DNA of 64,000 nucleotides from Psettodes erumei. Taxonomy: Eukaryota > Chordata > Actinopteri > Pleuronectiformes > Psettodidae. The stretch spans positions 372,001 through 436,000 of the forward strand of contig JAFBJZ010000361.1 in NCBI GenBank assembly GCA_016785225.1, in the 5' to 3' direction. Shown here one piece after another: positions 51,844-62,400 of the stretch (position 1 is its first letter; each line of letters starts with the position of its first letter). Below the pieces are notes generated by a model. That model did no database searches and was not told where the DNA came from. It saw only the letters and a program-made list of their open reading frames with translations. The position numbers were made by a program, and so were the translations under genes.

Positions 51844-51967
51844 CTGTTTCCTGGAGGACAGCGCCGTCTTTGGCCGGCCCTGGCGACCCCCCTTGCCCGC
51901 TTCGACGGTTTCCCGGCAACTCCGTCGCAGTGTGGTGGCGCTGGCGCTGGGATGGTTGGGCAGAGGG
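51844..51967 (-). CDS. trhr2: TRH receptor, coding exon 4 (third intracellular loop)
   Basis: Fourth coding exon, 124 bp, residues 223-264, forming nearly all of intracellular loop 3. The acceptor is tgtccctccag|ccctctg; the two bases carried from exon 3 give a serine codon, reading L-S-P-L-P-N-H-P. The middle is serine-, glycine- and arginine-rich and poorly conserved. The end, S-S-R-K-Q|gtcaat, is the strongly conserved junction before TM6. The exon is clearly richer in GC and CpG than its flanks. It has no homology landmark except its last five residues and its first few, but both junction phases fit exactly, so the call is firm. It is too divergent to be found by simple similarity and could be missed by automatic annotation. 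Confidence 0.9.
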
Positions 51968-53714
51968 CTGGAGGGACACAAACATGGTGTTAGACCACAC
52001 ATCCCACCGAAGAATAACAGGCATTACCTGGTTCATTGATGTTGGTCAGTTGTGTCAGGAGATGATTGGAATTAAAGGTTTCATCATATAAAAAGAAAGA
52101 TTGCCATGGATTTTTTTGTATAAATACTGAAACTTTCAATATGCTCAGTCCACAGAGAGATGCACCTAATTTGGTGATGTCAAAACAAAGCAGTCAGTGT
52201 TCACCTGAGTTCTGCTCTATTTTATCATATATATTTCATACTTAACTATAAGGTTTTCATGAAACACTATATTATGATGTTTTTTTTGCATTTTTAAGAC
52301 ATACACAAGGAATGGTTTATAACAGACTATTTTACATTTTTACAACTTACTATATTTTGACTTTTTTTCATTTTACTATACTGTGACACACACACACATA
52401 TGTGTATATATATATAAACATATATATACACACACACACACACATATATATATAGAAGCATGAAGCATGAAACTACACTGAGGTGGTTTTTGATATGTTT
52501 TAGCACTTAAAATATATGGGACCTTTTATGTGTGTTACAAGTACTGTATAAAAAGGCTCAACAAGTACATGTTTTAAAATGCCACTATCAATCCTCCGGA
52601 TTTAAACTGTGATGGATATTTTAAGCCAATAATGTCCTGTCATCAGGCATATTACATTTAATATTTTTCTTCCAGTTTGATAATGCCAGGGTGACACAAC
52701 TTGTCAGAATAGCACTTATAGAACTAAAAAATGCAATGCCACAAAATCCAATTACAGCCAATTTTTAACAAAGGCTGTCAAAAATGAACAACATCCATTT
52801 AGTCCTTTCCACTGTTTACTATGTAGGAGCACACGTGAATAAAGAGCCTTCATATTCACAGCTGCATTATTTGTCTATGATTTTTTAAAAAGCTGTAAAA
52901 GAGAGTATTAAAACAACACTGACATATTTTTCTCTATCATTTCTTCTTTTCTGTTCTATTATATTTTGTACTTCGGGCTTATAAGAGCTGACACTGACAA
53001 CAGCTGTAGCTGGAGATGAAGCCAATGAGGGCAGAGAGATTGAACTTGAAACAGTGGACTTGTGGGCAGAAAAACCAGAACAACAAGCTGAAAGATGCTA
53101 AAATGCTACGTCCAGCTGAGGGAAACTGCAGAGTTGGTGGTACTCTGTGGCAACTCTGTTCACGATACACACCGCTGATATATTACAAATTAATGGAGTT
53201 TAACAATAACAATTACAGTATGAAGTAGCAGTTAATAGTCATTAATCTTGTATCTGTGCATTTTCGAATGTCTGTAAGATGACCCACATAGCACAAAGAA
53301 ATTAACTGAAATACCCAACTTGGAAATCAATCTTAAAACTGTGCTCCAGAAAGGTTGTATTCCAATTTCATAAATCACCCAATCCCACATTTTAAAGCCT
53401 TTCATTTGACGCCCTGTTTGGTAAATGCACAATTTTGTTCAAACTCCGCATCTCCAGTTTGTTACACAGGTTTCCTGTTAGAAATATTTAGGCTTCAAGG
53501 TCAAAGTGAGATATGAAAAACGCTGAAGACATCATCAGTATTATTCACTCAGACTTGACAAAGCTCTTTTACAGACACAGGTGACTTTGTACTTTCGCAT
53601 TTCTCATGATGACTGAACTGGTCTTTATCTGTAAAATTGGGGGGAATGACCCTTATTAGTCACTTAACTAATGTATTAATTTCTTAACGTGGTATGAAAG
53701 ACCTCGTGCAGTAC
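51968..53714 (-). other. trhr2 intron 3, phase 2
   Basis: GT-AG intron of 1,747 bp between TM5 and intracellular loop 3. It holds a compound alternating CA/TA tract at 52386-52454 and otherwise AT-rich unique-looking sequence. Confidence 0.88.
52386..52454. repeat. Compound (CA)n/(TA)n microsatellite with mirror-like symmetry
   Basis: CA repeats, TATGTGTATATATATA, AACATATATATA, CA repeats and again TATATATA. A pure alternating purine-pyrimidine tract except for a short AA interruption, inside trhr2 intron 3. Confidence 0.9.
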
Positions 53715-53866
53715 CTGAGGTAGAGGACTCGTGCTATCAGGCCATACAGAACGATGGCGAGGAGCAGAGGGATGACGTAGAAGATGGCGAAGTCGGTGAG
53801 GTAGATGGGCAGGTAGAGGTCCCGCTTCACTTTGTAGCCGCACTGCACGTGTCCATCCTGGCTGAC
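53715..53866 (-). CDS. trhr2: TRH receptor, coding exon 3 (ECL2 and TM5)
   Basis: Third coding exon, 152 bp, residues 173-222 plus two bases of codon 223. The acceptor is gatgctcag|gtcagccag. It encodes the rest of extracellular loop 2 with C181 in V-Q-C-G-Y-K, the partner of C103, then TM5 (L-Y-L-P-I-Y-L-T-D-F-A-I-F-Y-V-I-P) and G-L-I-A-R-V-L-Y-L at its cytoplasmic end. The donor is ctacctcag|gtactg, phase 2. The open frame upstream of the acceptor has no family resemblance, so it is intron. L-Y-L-P-I-Y-L again favours TRHR2. Confidence 0.95.
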
Positions 53867-54412
53867 CTGAGCATCACACAGCCATCGCACACAGTGAGAC
53901 GCTGTGATATAGTAATAAAGGCTGGAACACTGGCTTTGGGCTAAGATCCATGCAATAATCTTTCGCATCTCAACATAATAACACCACTTCTCTCAGAAAT
54001 GGCACACGGCACTTGAGAAGCTTTTCACATGCTCCTTAACGCTGGACCCACATTTGTACAAAAGAGATCCTGGTAATCACAAATGGCTTACTCCTTTCTT
54101 CATGATGTACTTAAACACTGTACTGAAACACTATGCAGTCCCCTATTGTGTTTATTTTTGAGTATAACCTTCAAATTTGCTCACATAGCAATTTATAGAT
54201 AGATAGAGAAATAGAAAGCTTTAATCTGCACCCTTCACCTTCTGTTCGTATTTTTATTCTTTCCTGGAAAATAATTGTGGCGGCCAGTACACAAACACTT
54301 CCTATCCTGTAGCTCAATTTGGAATCAGTAATTGAAGGTTATTCTGATGTGGCCTTTATGCAGGAAGATCACACACACACTGTCAGGAAAAACACGGGAC
54401 ATTTTTACGAAC
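53867..54412 (-). other. trhr2 intron 2, phase 0
   Basis: GT-AG intron of 546 bp between TM4 and the cysteine part of extracellular loop 2. A short CA run lies near 54370. Nothing else is recognised. Confidence 0.9.
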
Positions 54413-54545
54413 CTGAATGTCCACCAGGAAGAACCACAGCATGCAGTAGACGCAGGTGACGATCCAAACCCCAGCAATGATCCGCTTGGCCCGGGACACC
54501 GTGCACACCGTCTGGGCCTTCATTGGATGACAGATAGCTATGTAC
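54413..54545 (-). CDS. trhr2: TRH receptor, coding exon 2 (ICL2 and TM4)
   Basis: Second coding exon, 133 bp, residues 129-172. The acceptor is tttgcctgcag|gtacata; its first base completes the E-R-Y arginine to give E-R-Y-I-A-I-C-H-P. It encodes intracellular loop 2 (K-A-Q-T-V-C-T-V-S-R-A-K-R), TM4 and the start of extracellular loop 2 (L-W-F-F-L-V-D-I-Q). The donor is gacattcag|gttcgt, phase 0. The run A-Q-T-V-C-T-V with R-A-K-R-I-I-A-G matches my recollection of the TRHR2 subtype. The reading frame continues past the donor without homology, which confirms that the exon stops here. The intron to exon 1 is 2,029 bp and that to exon 3 is 546 bp. Confidence 0.95.
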
Positions 54546-55933
54546 CTGCAGGCAAAGAGAAAATCTAACCATGGACAATCTGTTGAGAACAACCTAAAGG
54601 AACGATCAAATTTTTACAGAAGAAAATCAGCACTGTGCACTACGACACCTCTGTATGTCAAGCAATGTGCTGGATATTCATTCTGTCAGATTATTAATTT
54701 GTTCAAGTTATTATTATGTAGTTGAACAATGGTTTTCTTTTTATTTCTTTGCCTCTGTCGCAGACAGAGAATGGACAGAACTGATCTGTGAAGAATGACA
54801 AGAATTACTGAACATTAACCATGTGTTTCATTGTTTATTTACCTGTTTTCTTTTTGCATGAGAGATGATGACGACGATGTTAAATTCTTACACTGATGAT
54901 AGAGGGTAAAACATTTTTCTCTCTCTCTCTCTGCATGTTGTATGATATGCTCTGCAGCCTTTATGTTCATTCAGTTCAGACGTGTTGAAACTGATAAAGA
55001 AATATCATTAGGTCGGTCCTGGTAAGACTGCTGACATGACATTTACGTAAAAGGGCCTTGAGCGATTTGTATTCACTCATCGGACGAACGCGTTAAACTG
55101 CCATCAGATTAACATAAAGGATACGCATCATTCCATCTTGAATCACAAACAGGAAGGCCAAAGATGCACTGGGGATTTGAATGGAACATGAATGAGGTGA
55201 CAGGAGTTTCCAAAATAAAGTGGATTATGTGGGAGAATGCAAAGAGCTATACAAGTATTTTAGATTGTTAGATTTTCTACCTTTCAAACAGCCATTGAGA
55301 GGTTGTATAGTCTTGCTGAGATAGGCAGTTGTGTTATAATAGAATTTATCGACTCAGCCCTACAACAGTGTAACTGCATCACTTATACTGTAAAAGCTTG
55401 CTGTATGTGATGCCTTACCTAAGCATAGTTGAATTACATGCCTTAGTGGAGTGAAAAGAAACCACCGGCTGGCTGAGGGTGTTATCAACACAACCAGTAA
55501 TCGAAAACAAGAAAATATTTGCAAGTAAATTATCATTGTTTCCCAGCAAGCACAAAAATAGGGGATATGGTCATTTGCATTTCAAATGGTATATTGATGG
55601 CTTCAGTTAAAGGGCTGGTTTTACTGGTTTATGGTTTTATTTTGTTTTTTATATTTACACTGTCCCCAGGTACTCCACATAATAATAATGATAATCCACA
55701 GAATTTGAAGTATGACAGTTTTTATCTGAACCATTTTTGGGAGAGAGTAGATCCAAGGCAGCAACCTTAATGAGACAGTCCTCTCAAAGCTAGGATAAGT
55801 CAAACCAAATCTATCTGCATGGACAGACACTAGTATTGCTGCAGATAAATTAGAGAATACATAAAGTAGTGTACATAGAAACATTTTCTCACCCTCCCTC
55901 TCTGTCTATGAATAGTTGGAGGGGGCTTGTTTG

Positions 55934-55967
<34 letters not shown>

Positions 55968-56574
55968 ATGCACGCTGCAGATGTGAATTGAAGGGCAAAT
56001 TAAATTTAATATTGATTTAATGAAATGGCGAATAATAATATGTATGTAATATACAACTGGTAAAATGAGCTCGATATTGACTTGACATTGAGCTAACAGT
56101 GATCACTGAAGACTAGGCTCAAATTTGGTTGGTGCAACTGAAGTTAAGTCGATTGACTGGTCTTAAAAGTTAAAACCAGGCTTAGAAAGACAAGCTGGTG
56201 CAGCACGCCCTGAGGTCACAGATGGGTCTATATAGTATTTACAATATAACATCTGTAACCAGAAATCTTAATATATTTTGACCTGTAAATCACACAAATA
56301 AGATGAAAAAATACTGTCATCAAAAAAAAAATACCATACTGTACACGTTTCCAATCAAAACAGCCTGAAACTTGGATCCTGATCAAACCTGTCTTAGATC
56401 AGATGAGATTACTGATGCCCTCTCACGTTGTTTACATATGTAGAGCCCAAGATTAAACACTACTGTAACATATAAATTAACAGGCAAAGCATTCTCCTGT
56501 AAAGTAAACTGGAAGGCAACCGCTCATAATAGTATGGACAAGCAAGCTGTTCTGAGACCAGCTGCAGTGCTCAC
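54546..56574 (-). other. trhr2 intron 1, phase 2, inside the E-R-Y arginine codon
   Basis: GT-AG intron of 2,029 bp (gtgagc...tgcag). It contains a (GT)n microsatellite at 55936-55966 and a short CT tract near 54920. I recognise no gene or mobile element inside it. Confidence 0.9.
55936..55966. repeat. (GT)n microsatellite in trhr2 intron 1
   Basis: Fifteen GT units, seen directly. Confidence 0.96.
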
Positions 56575-56957
56575 CTTTCCACGGTGAAGGCAGTGATGGA
56601 GCAGGATGACACATTGATGCCCAGGTACTGAAGGTAGGTGATCCCCAGGCAGCCGGCGTGGCCAAAGATCCAAGTGCCCGTCAGGCTGTCCGACACGTTG
56701 GGCAGCCCCGCTGCCACCAGCACCGTCAGGTCGGCGATGGCCAGGCTGACCAGATAACAGTTGGTGGGTGTCCTCATGTGGCGCGTGGTGAGGACCACGA
56801 GGACCACCATGATGTTGCCTACGATGCCCACGCCGCACACAAGGAGGACCAGGAACACTGACACCGTCTTGTACTCCAGCAGCTCAGAGACGGGGACGCT
56901 GAGGCTCAGGGAGATGTTGGTCGGGGTGTCGACCCGGGAGCTCACGTTGTCGGTCAT
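56575..56957 (-). CDS. trhr2: TRH receptor, coding exon 1 (N-terminus to TM3)
   Basis: First coding exon (residues 1-128, the last codon split) of a class A GPCR for thyrotropin-releasing hormone, a plasma-membrane receptor that in known family members couples mainly to Gq/11 and phospholipase C. I start at the ATG at 56957-56955, which has G at -3. The open frame runs further upstream to 57005, but that codon is GTG, and the shorter N-terminus fits the family. Visible: sequons N4-V-S and N14-I-S, TM1 with G47-N48, T-P-T-N-C-Y before TM2, D76 (2.50) in L-A-I-A-D, disulphide C103 (3.25), and Q-Y-L-G-I-N-V-S-S in TM3. Y111 and N115 match the TRH-contact residues Y106 and N110 of mammalian TRHR1. 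The exon ends T-V-E-AG|gtgagc, so the intron is phase 2 and splits the arginine of E-R-Y. V-S-V-F-L-V-L-L-V-C and A-G-L-P-N-V-S-D-S-L favour the TRHR2 subtype over TRHR1. The family is certain; the subtype is a judgement by eye. Confidence 0.95.
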
Positions 56958-59039
56958 ATCTGCTTCACAGCCGGCCTCTTTATTCCCCAAGTGTTTGTGA
57001 ATCACAGGTTCCGTTCATTTGATCAAAGCTAAGTGATGATGGGCATGACTCTGAAAAGTCGCCATGTTTTTTCCTCTTCATTTAGAGAATTTACTGTCCC
57101 TTGAAGCCAGTCCAGTTGAATGTAGTTGGAACTACAGAGCAAGAGACACTTTAGATGGGGAAATAAGCACTCATTTACTTGTCTTTATTGTTTCCTCCTT
57201 TCCCCCACCTTCTCTGTTTTCTTTTAACTAATGTAGAAGAGTGAAAAACATGCTGGACAGTTATTCCACGACGTCCAAACACCACTCAGGTCCCCATTCA
57301 GTCACCTAGAAATAAAAAATGAGTTCAATTAATTGGACAAATGGGGAATTCAACTGGCAATAACCCTTGGGCTTTCATATGTCAATGTCAAACAGAGCAC
57401 ATTAACACATACGCAGGATTTCTCTGCGTGACTCCCTAAGGTATCTGCAGCTCTGCTAGAATCTGTTGATAAATGCTGTTTGGAAGCAGAAGTGCTCGTG
57501 CAAACAGATGAAGCATACAGTGGTTAAAATGGGGGGGGGTGACAGAACAATGCAAGCTGGTGGTTCCAAATGTACTGTGAATATATTTAGTGCTGCTGTT
57601 GCACAAATGTACGAAAAAGTTCAGTGAATTTGCTTCTGGACTATTTTTTTTTTTGATTATGAGCTATCTTGTGTTCAGAGTTGAGATTTTGTCCTGAGGG
57701 TGGTTCCAGAGTCAAACCTTAAATGTACCATCTGCTGCTCACTAAATTTCATGGCATGTTGACTGTTAAGATTTTATATTTCTTAGTATTTAAGTGCAAA
57801 GTTTGCTGAGGTGCTGGCACGGCAGGAAAAGTCAAAAGGTTGTGAGTGAAAACGTTCAATTCTTTGTGACCGATGAAAATTAACATTATATCATGGCAAC
57901 CTTACCATTTAATTCAAAGACAGCCTGCACATATCTCATCTGCCTTCATTTGATTGCTCTTTGGTCCTTCATCCAGTGAGTAATCTGTTAGTAAAGGCTG
58001 ACTGCAATGGTTTAATCATCCTGTGTTTAGGATGATTCAATCTCACACTCACTATCTAGTTTAAAAATAAAAATAGTTGATTTGTGTTGACAGTGGTCCA
58101 GACTTACTGAAGTCAATGTAAAACAACTGTCTTCATTCATCTTGGAGAGTTTCTTTTCATGGTCTGTTATTTTCCCCTTCAATCAACATCTGGATGAACC
58201 CTCCTTAACTGTATTAATCCCTAAGGTAGGTTTTTGCCAACATACAGTCTTGCCATTTGTTCTTTTTCCATTCCGTTACTTGTGACCCTATTAATCCTTC
58301 ACCATGCGCTACACAGAGAATATTTTCATATGATAACCCTAACCCCAAAAATAAATTGAAGACTGCAAGATACCTTCTTAATCTAACTCAGATTCATATT
58401 ATTTGTGGCTGAACCTCAGAAACCATGTGCATCTCCACTTGAATTGCATTAGGGAGGGCTCTCTTCATGGCCATTGTGTATGAGAAATCCAGTCAGCTGC
58501 ACATTTCTCACCTGGTGGTGGTGCAAATGGAAAGGTCAGTTGGGTCACCTAAATCATGAAGAATCATGCTTTGGAGACATTGGGTAATATTCGCAAAAGA
58601 TGTCATGCCAGTGTGGCCAAACAGATCTTTCTGTGAACATAAGCGCTGGACGCACCAGAGCTGAAATCATGCCCGGTGAAGCTTTAATAGGATTCAGTGT
58701 GAATAGGCATTTATAGGTGATTTTCAAATTAGACATTCAGGTGCTGCAGGTGTAGCAAATAACCCCTAATACTGCACTCAAGGTGTAAACACGCTCATTA
58801 AGATCATTTTAATATGATATTTCGACTTAAAACACAAATAACTGTGGCGTTTATTCTCCTCTGATAAAGTTACTGCCACATTCCTAAAGTCCTTCCTATA
58901 AAGATTGCTAAGGTTATTAGAGGAAAGTGTGGACAAAGTGTTGGGGGGAGGTCCTGGTTTCACACGTTTCTGCTGAAAGCTAATTAACCGGCCAGCAACG
59001 CTGCGAAACCCTGCAAGGCATCTGTTGCTCTTTCCACTC
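56958..59039. other. trhr2 upstream region
   Basis: Sequence between the start codon and the CpG-rich block. It would include the 5' UTR and probably a 5' intron if transcription begins near 59200. A run of 10 G lies at about 57531-57540. I recognise no coding exon or mobile element. Confidence 0.5.
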
Positions 59040-59340
59040 AGCACGCCGACGCGCAGGGCGTCCCCTCCTGAGGGCTGCCTCCGATAAATTGAGGTGGCCG
59101 CGTAATGAAAAGCAATTCAGCTTCAGCCATTCTGTCGTCAACCAGACTGCATCCGCTCCTCTTTTCCATTACACGTCCACCCCTCGGTGGAGCTTATCTC
59201 CTGCATATTTCTGTCCGTCCATCGCGGCGGGCTGAGCGAGGCGCCTCGGGAGCGCCGCTCGCTCGGAGGGTTTCCTGTTGCTCGGAAGTTCGCATGCACA
59301 CATTGTTTCGACGCGGGAAATGAACTGAACTCATCCATCT
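59040..59340 (-). promoter_or_regulatory. CpG-rich block, candidate trhr2 promoter or 5' exon region
   Basis: This is the most CpG-dense non-coding stretch in an AT-rich window, with clustered CG dinucleotides especially at 59220-59280. It lies about 2.1-2.4 kb upstream of the trhr2 start codon. TRH receptor genes are known to have a non-coding 5' exon, so a promoter here is plausible. There is no clear TATA box and I cannot fix a transcription start or a 5' exon donor. The assignment is inference from composition and position. Confidence 0.35.
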
Positions 59341-61089
59341 GAGACGTTTCCCTTTTCCCCAAACGCGTCCAATTATGGTGTCAAAGGAATAATTCGACAT
59401 TTTTGGAAAATATTCACTTAACAAACTCCTCCCACGAGCAACTCACTGATTAACACGTCACCTCGCCTGTTTCACGTGTCCAGAAAAACCCTCCAAACCA
59501 CCACCTGTCATTTTTACACTTTTGTGTTTTGCACGGATTAGCTGTGAGGCACAACATATTAATAAGTTAGTAATAAGCCAGGACATCTGCACCCTTCTCT
59601 ACTCTCTATTCTAAAATAATCATCTCCTGCATAACATGCAGCATACAAAGATGAGACTGGTATCAACCTGCGTTGCCGCTTAACTGTGGACAGGGTCCCC
59701 CCTCGCTCTTTTGTGCAAGACTACGCCTTGATCTAAGACAATCTGGACTAAACTCTGGACCGAGGCTCTAAATCACACAGGTGGAAATAAACTAGTGAGT
59801 CTGGCGCACTTGCATAAATAGAGACCATTTCTAGGCATAAAATGAAGCCATGATGAAGCATTGGTCATAAACACTTCAACATGCTTCTTCCTGGAGGCCA
59901 GAAATTTGGGCTCAGGTTGGGCCATCAACCCCAAAGGAGAACCACTTCTGCGATCCTCTGCTCTGCTGTCCAAGTTTAAGGTCATCATTCAGCTGATGGT
60001 CTCACCCCACCCCCCTTTGCTTCAGTAGCATTAATTAAAGTCAGTCCTCCTTAACATTAAAAAGGAGGCACACTGTCATGTGGCTCCACTCTTTCCTCAG
60101 GATACAGTGATAACAGATATGGCATCTGATTAAACTTGTTAAAGGTACTAAAAGAGGGATCTTAACAGGCTGGATAAATATTGGGAGAGAAATAGAAGGG
60201 CTTACCAGCAGTAGTTAGAATTTAGCTTCCTTTGAGCAAGGCACCAGCCTCTGTGTGTGACAGCACGAGTGTGGGTTTGAAGCTGAGCTGGCAGCCTGGA
60301 GTTATACAAGACAACTGTCAACACGAAGAAATCTTTGACATTTATCGGGCGACTGAATTAGACTAAAAAACTGGCCTGCCTTTTCAGGATTAATGGAAAC
60401 ATATTTTTGACAGAAACTGTACTAAGTGGATAATCTACATGAAACAAAATGCCTGTATGAACTGCAAGAGTGCAATACGAATGGATATGCATTATTTGCT
60501 CTATGTTATGTCATATTTGTGCTAAAGTCAAATTTTATTATTTTCAGATCTAAAATGATCTGATGTTGAAGTATCCAAAAGACAGCAGTCTTTTCTCTCT
60601 GTCTTTTTCTCTTTCCTTGTCTTACCTGTGTTCCTTGGTAAATGAATGGATTGCATTAAGGTGAGGTAATGACAGCAGTGGGGATGAGAGGAAATTGTGA
60701 ACTTCTAATTGTTCTTACTCATTTACCATAATGAAATAAAATGAATTACCTTGTGAGTCTTTGCATCATGTCAGCTGCTTCCAGCATCTTCTTCAAGGCT
60801 GCACTTCTCTTCACAAAATAAAATGCTTTAGTTTTTTTTTTTCTTCCTCTGTGTCTGTGTCATGTCAGCCTCTGAGTGCAGGCGGCATAGCCATGCTTGA
60901 AGTGTGGTCTACATACTACACAACACAGCGGCTCGCTCCTACTTACTGCGCTCCGTCACACCGACACAGACTTACATAGGTAGCTGCGCTTGGGCCTTCA
61001 AAATAAAAGCGGAACACATATTTTGGAATCAGGGAAGGTCACGGCTTCAGAATAAATCCTTATGATTTCATCTTTGGATAATACTTACA
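59341..61089. other. Non-coding stretch
   Basis: No gene is recognised. From about 60905 to 61030 the sequence (ttcaaaataaaagcggaacac) resembles a dispersed fish repeat. Confidence 0.35.
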
Positions 61090-61385
61090 CCATTTTTGTA
61101 TAGTTTCAGAACTGTCTGTGGATTCTCTTTATGTGGCTGATATATGTGCATATTCAAACTCATCCCTGTTAGTGTTTGCACTACTGTTGTCCCATCATTA
61201 CTTGTACATTTTCCATTTTGTATATTTCATATACAATATTTTTGTACATTGTTATTGTGTATGATTAACTGGTCGTCCTTGTCCAGTGCATCTCTTTTTT
61301 CTAGAAGCACATAGTGACAGCAAACAGGAGTCAACTCCCATGTTCACACATACTTGGCCAATAAAACTGATCCTGATTCTGATTT
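61090..61385 (+). mobile_element. LINE 3' UTR and tail
   Basis: AT-rich 3' UTR ending ggccaataaaactgatcctg plus attctgatt. The terminal motif is almost identical to the tail of the LINE at 18140-19684 (ggcaataaaactgattctga), so both come from the same or sister families. No coding part remains. Confidence 0.7.
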
Positions 61386-61439
61386 GTTATCTAAAACCCT
61401 GTTCAAATGCACCCTGACTGTGTGATGCATCTAGCTGTT

Positions 61440-62400
61440 TTAAGCTATGACCCAGTGAGAGATTGCCCAAAGGAGCTCCATTGCACTATGTGCTGCAGAA
61501 ATAACTTTAGATTTTAAAAAAGCTGCACTCTGGAGTAATGTAACCTTTGAACCGTCAGAGTGTGAGCAGTGGCACAAGAGGGATGCCCAGACTTGGAGGT
61601 CACACACCTGCTTTGTGGCAGCCGAGGCTAAAAGTTTTGCTAACTTGCATAAAAGAAACTTCATATTTCCAAACTCAGTGGGCTCAAATTGAGGCCCACA
61701 AAGTGCCTCAAGCACCAAAAGTAAAATCCCATGAACGGATGCTAGACCACTCAGCCGATGGGCTCCCTTTTAAAAAAAGTGCCTGGCAACGCTCCAGCCA
61801 AGCCAACAGGACAGGCTGTAGCTGCCAGTCTGACATTGGCAAACCAAAGAGAGAACTAAAATAGGATCACATTACGCTCCTGACATTGCTCAACTGAAAC
61901 TGCTCTAAAGCCTGCCATTTATAGGCAAACAGACTTCTACTGGATGACACTAACTGTTGTGGTTATTGCCATCATAGCATGGGGCATATCCCTGGCTTTT
62001 CAGTTAGACCTCTCAACAGGAGATTATGGGCATGGTTAAGTCACCTCTCACCCTGCTTAAGAGAGGAGATTTTTGCTAAATGGGAGATGACATGGCCTCT
62101 GTGCCATCATACTGCTTACCCCAACTTCACCATGGCCACTCGGTCATGCCAAGGTCATGCCCTGCTGAGACTTACTCTCCGAGAGCTATTCCATTGGGGA
62201 AAATGTATGCAGGTATATGCTGGGCCATGAGTGTACTTCCAAGTCTATTTCCAGAGACGCATTGTGGTCTGTTAAGGAAAACAACAGGGGTGTGGGTATT
62301 CACTCTAGAGGCAGGCAATGAAGTGGATCTCTGTGCCTCCTGTCCTGCTGAAACAATCCCATATCTGAGTCACCACCAATGGATGTAACCTCCACTCCCA
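61440..62400 (+). pseudogene. Decayed coding-like region, unidentified
   Basis: Stretches of protein-like composition persist on the plus strand in different frames. One frame is open from 61440 to about 61690 and includes C-E-Q-W-H-K-R-D-A-Q-T-W. A second runs 61944-62036 with a hydrophobic V-V-V-I-A-I-I-A-W-G-I segment that would be a membrane helix. A third, 62080-62388, has cysteine spacing such as V-D-L-C-A-S-C-P-A-E. Stops and shifts break them. Membrane segment plus cysteine-rich part would suit a membrane glycoprotein, possibly of a retroelement, but I recognise no family motif and do not assign one. It could also be chance. Confidence 0.3.

Noticed and set aside
56958..57005. Upstream in-frame extension of trhr2 exon 1 beginning at 57005
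   Set aside because: The first codon there is GTG, not ATG. The ATG at 56957 has a suitable context and gives an N-terminus of normal family length.
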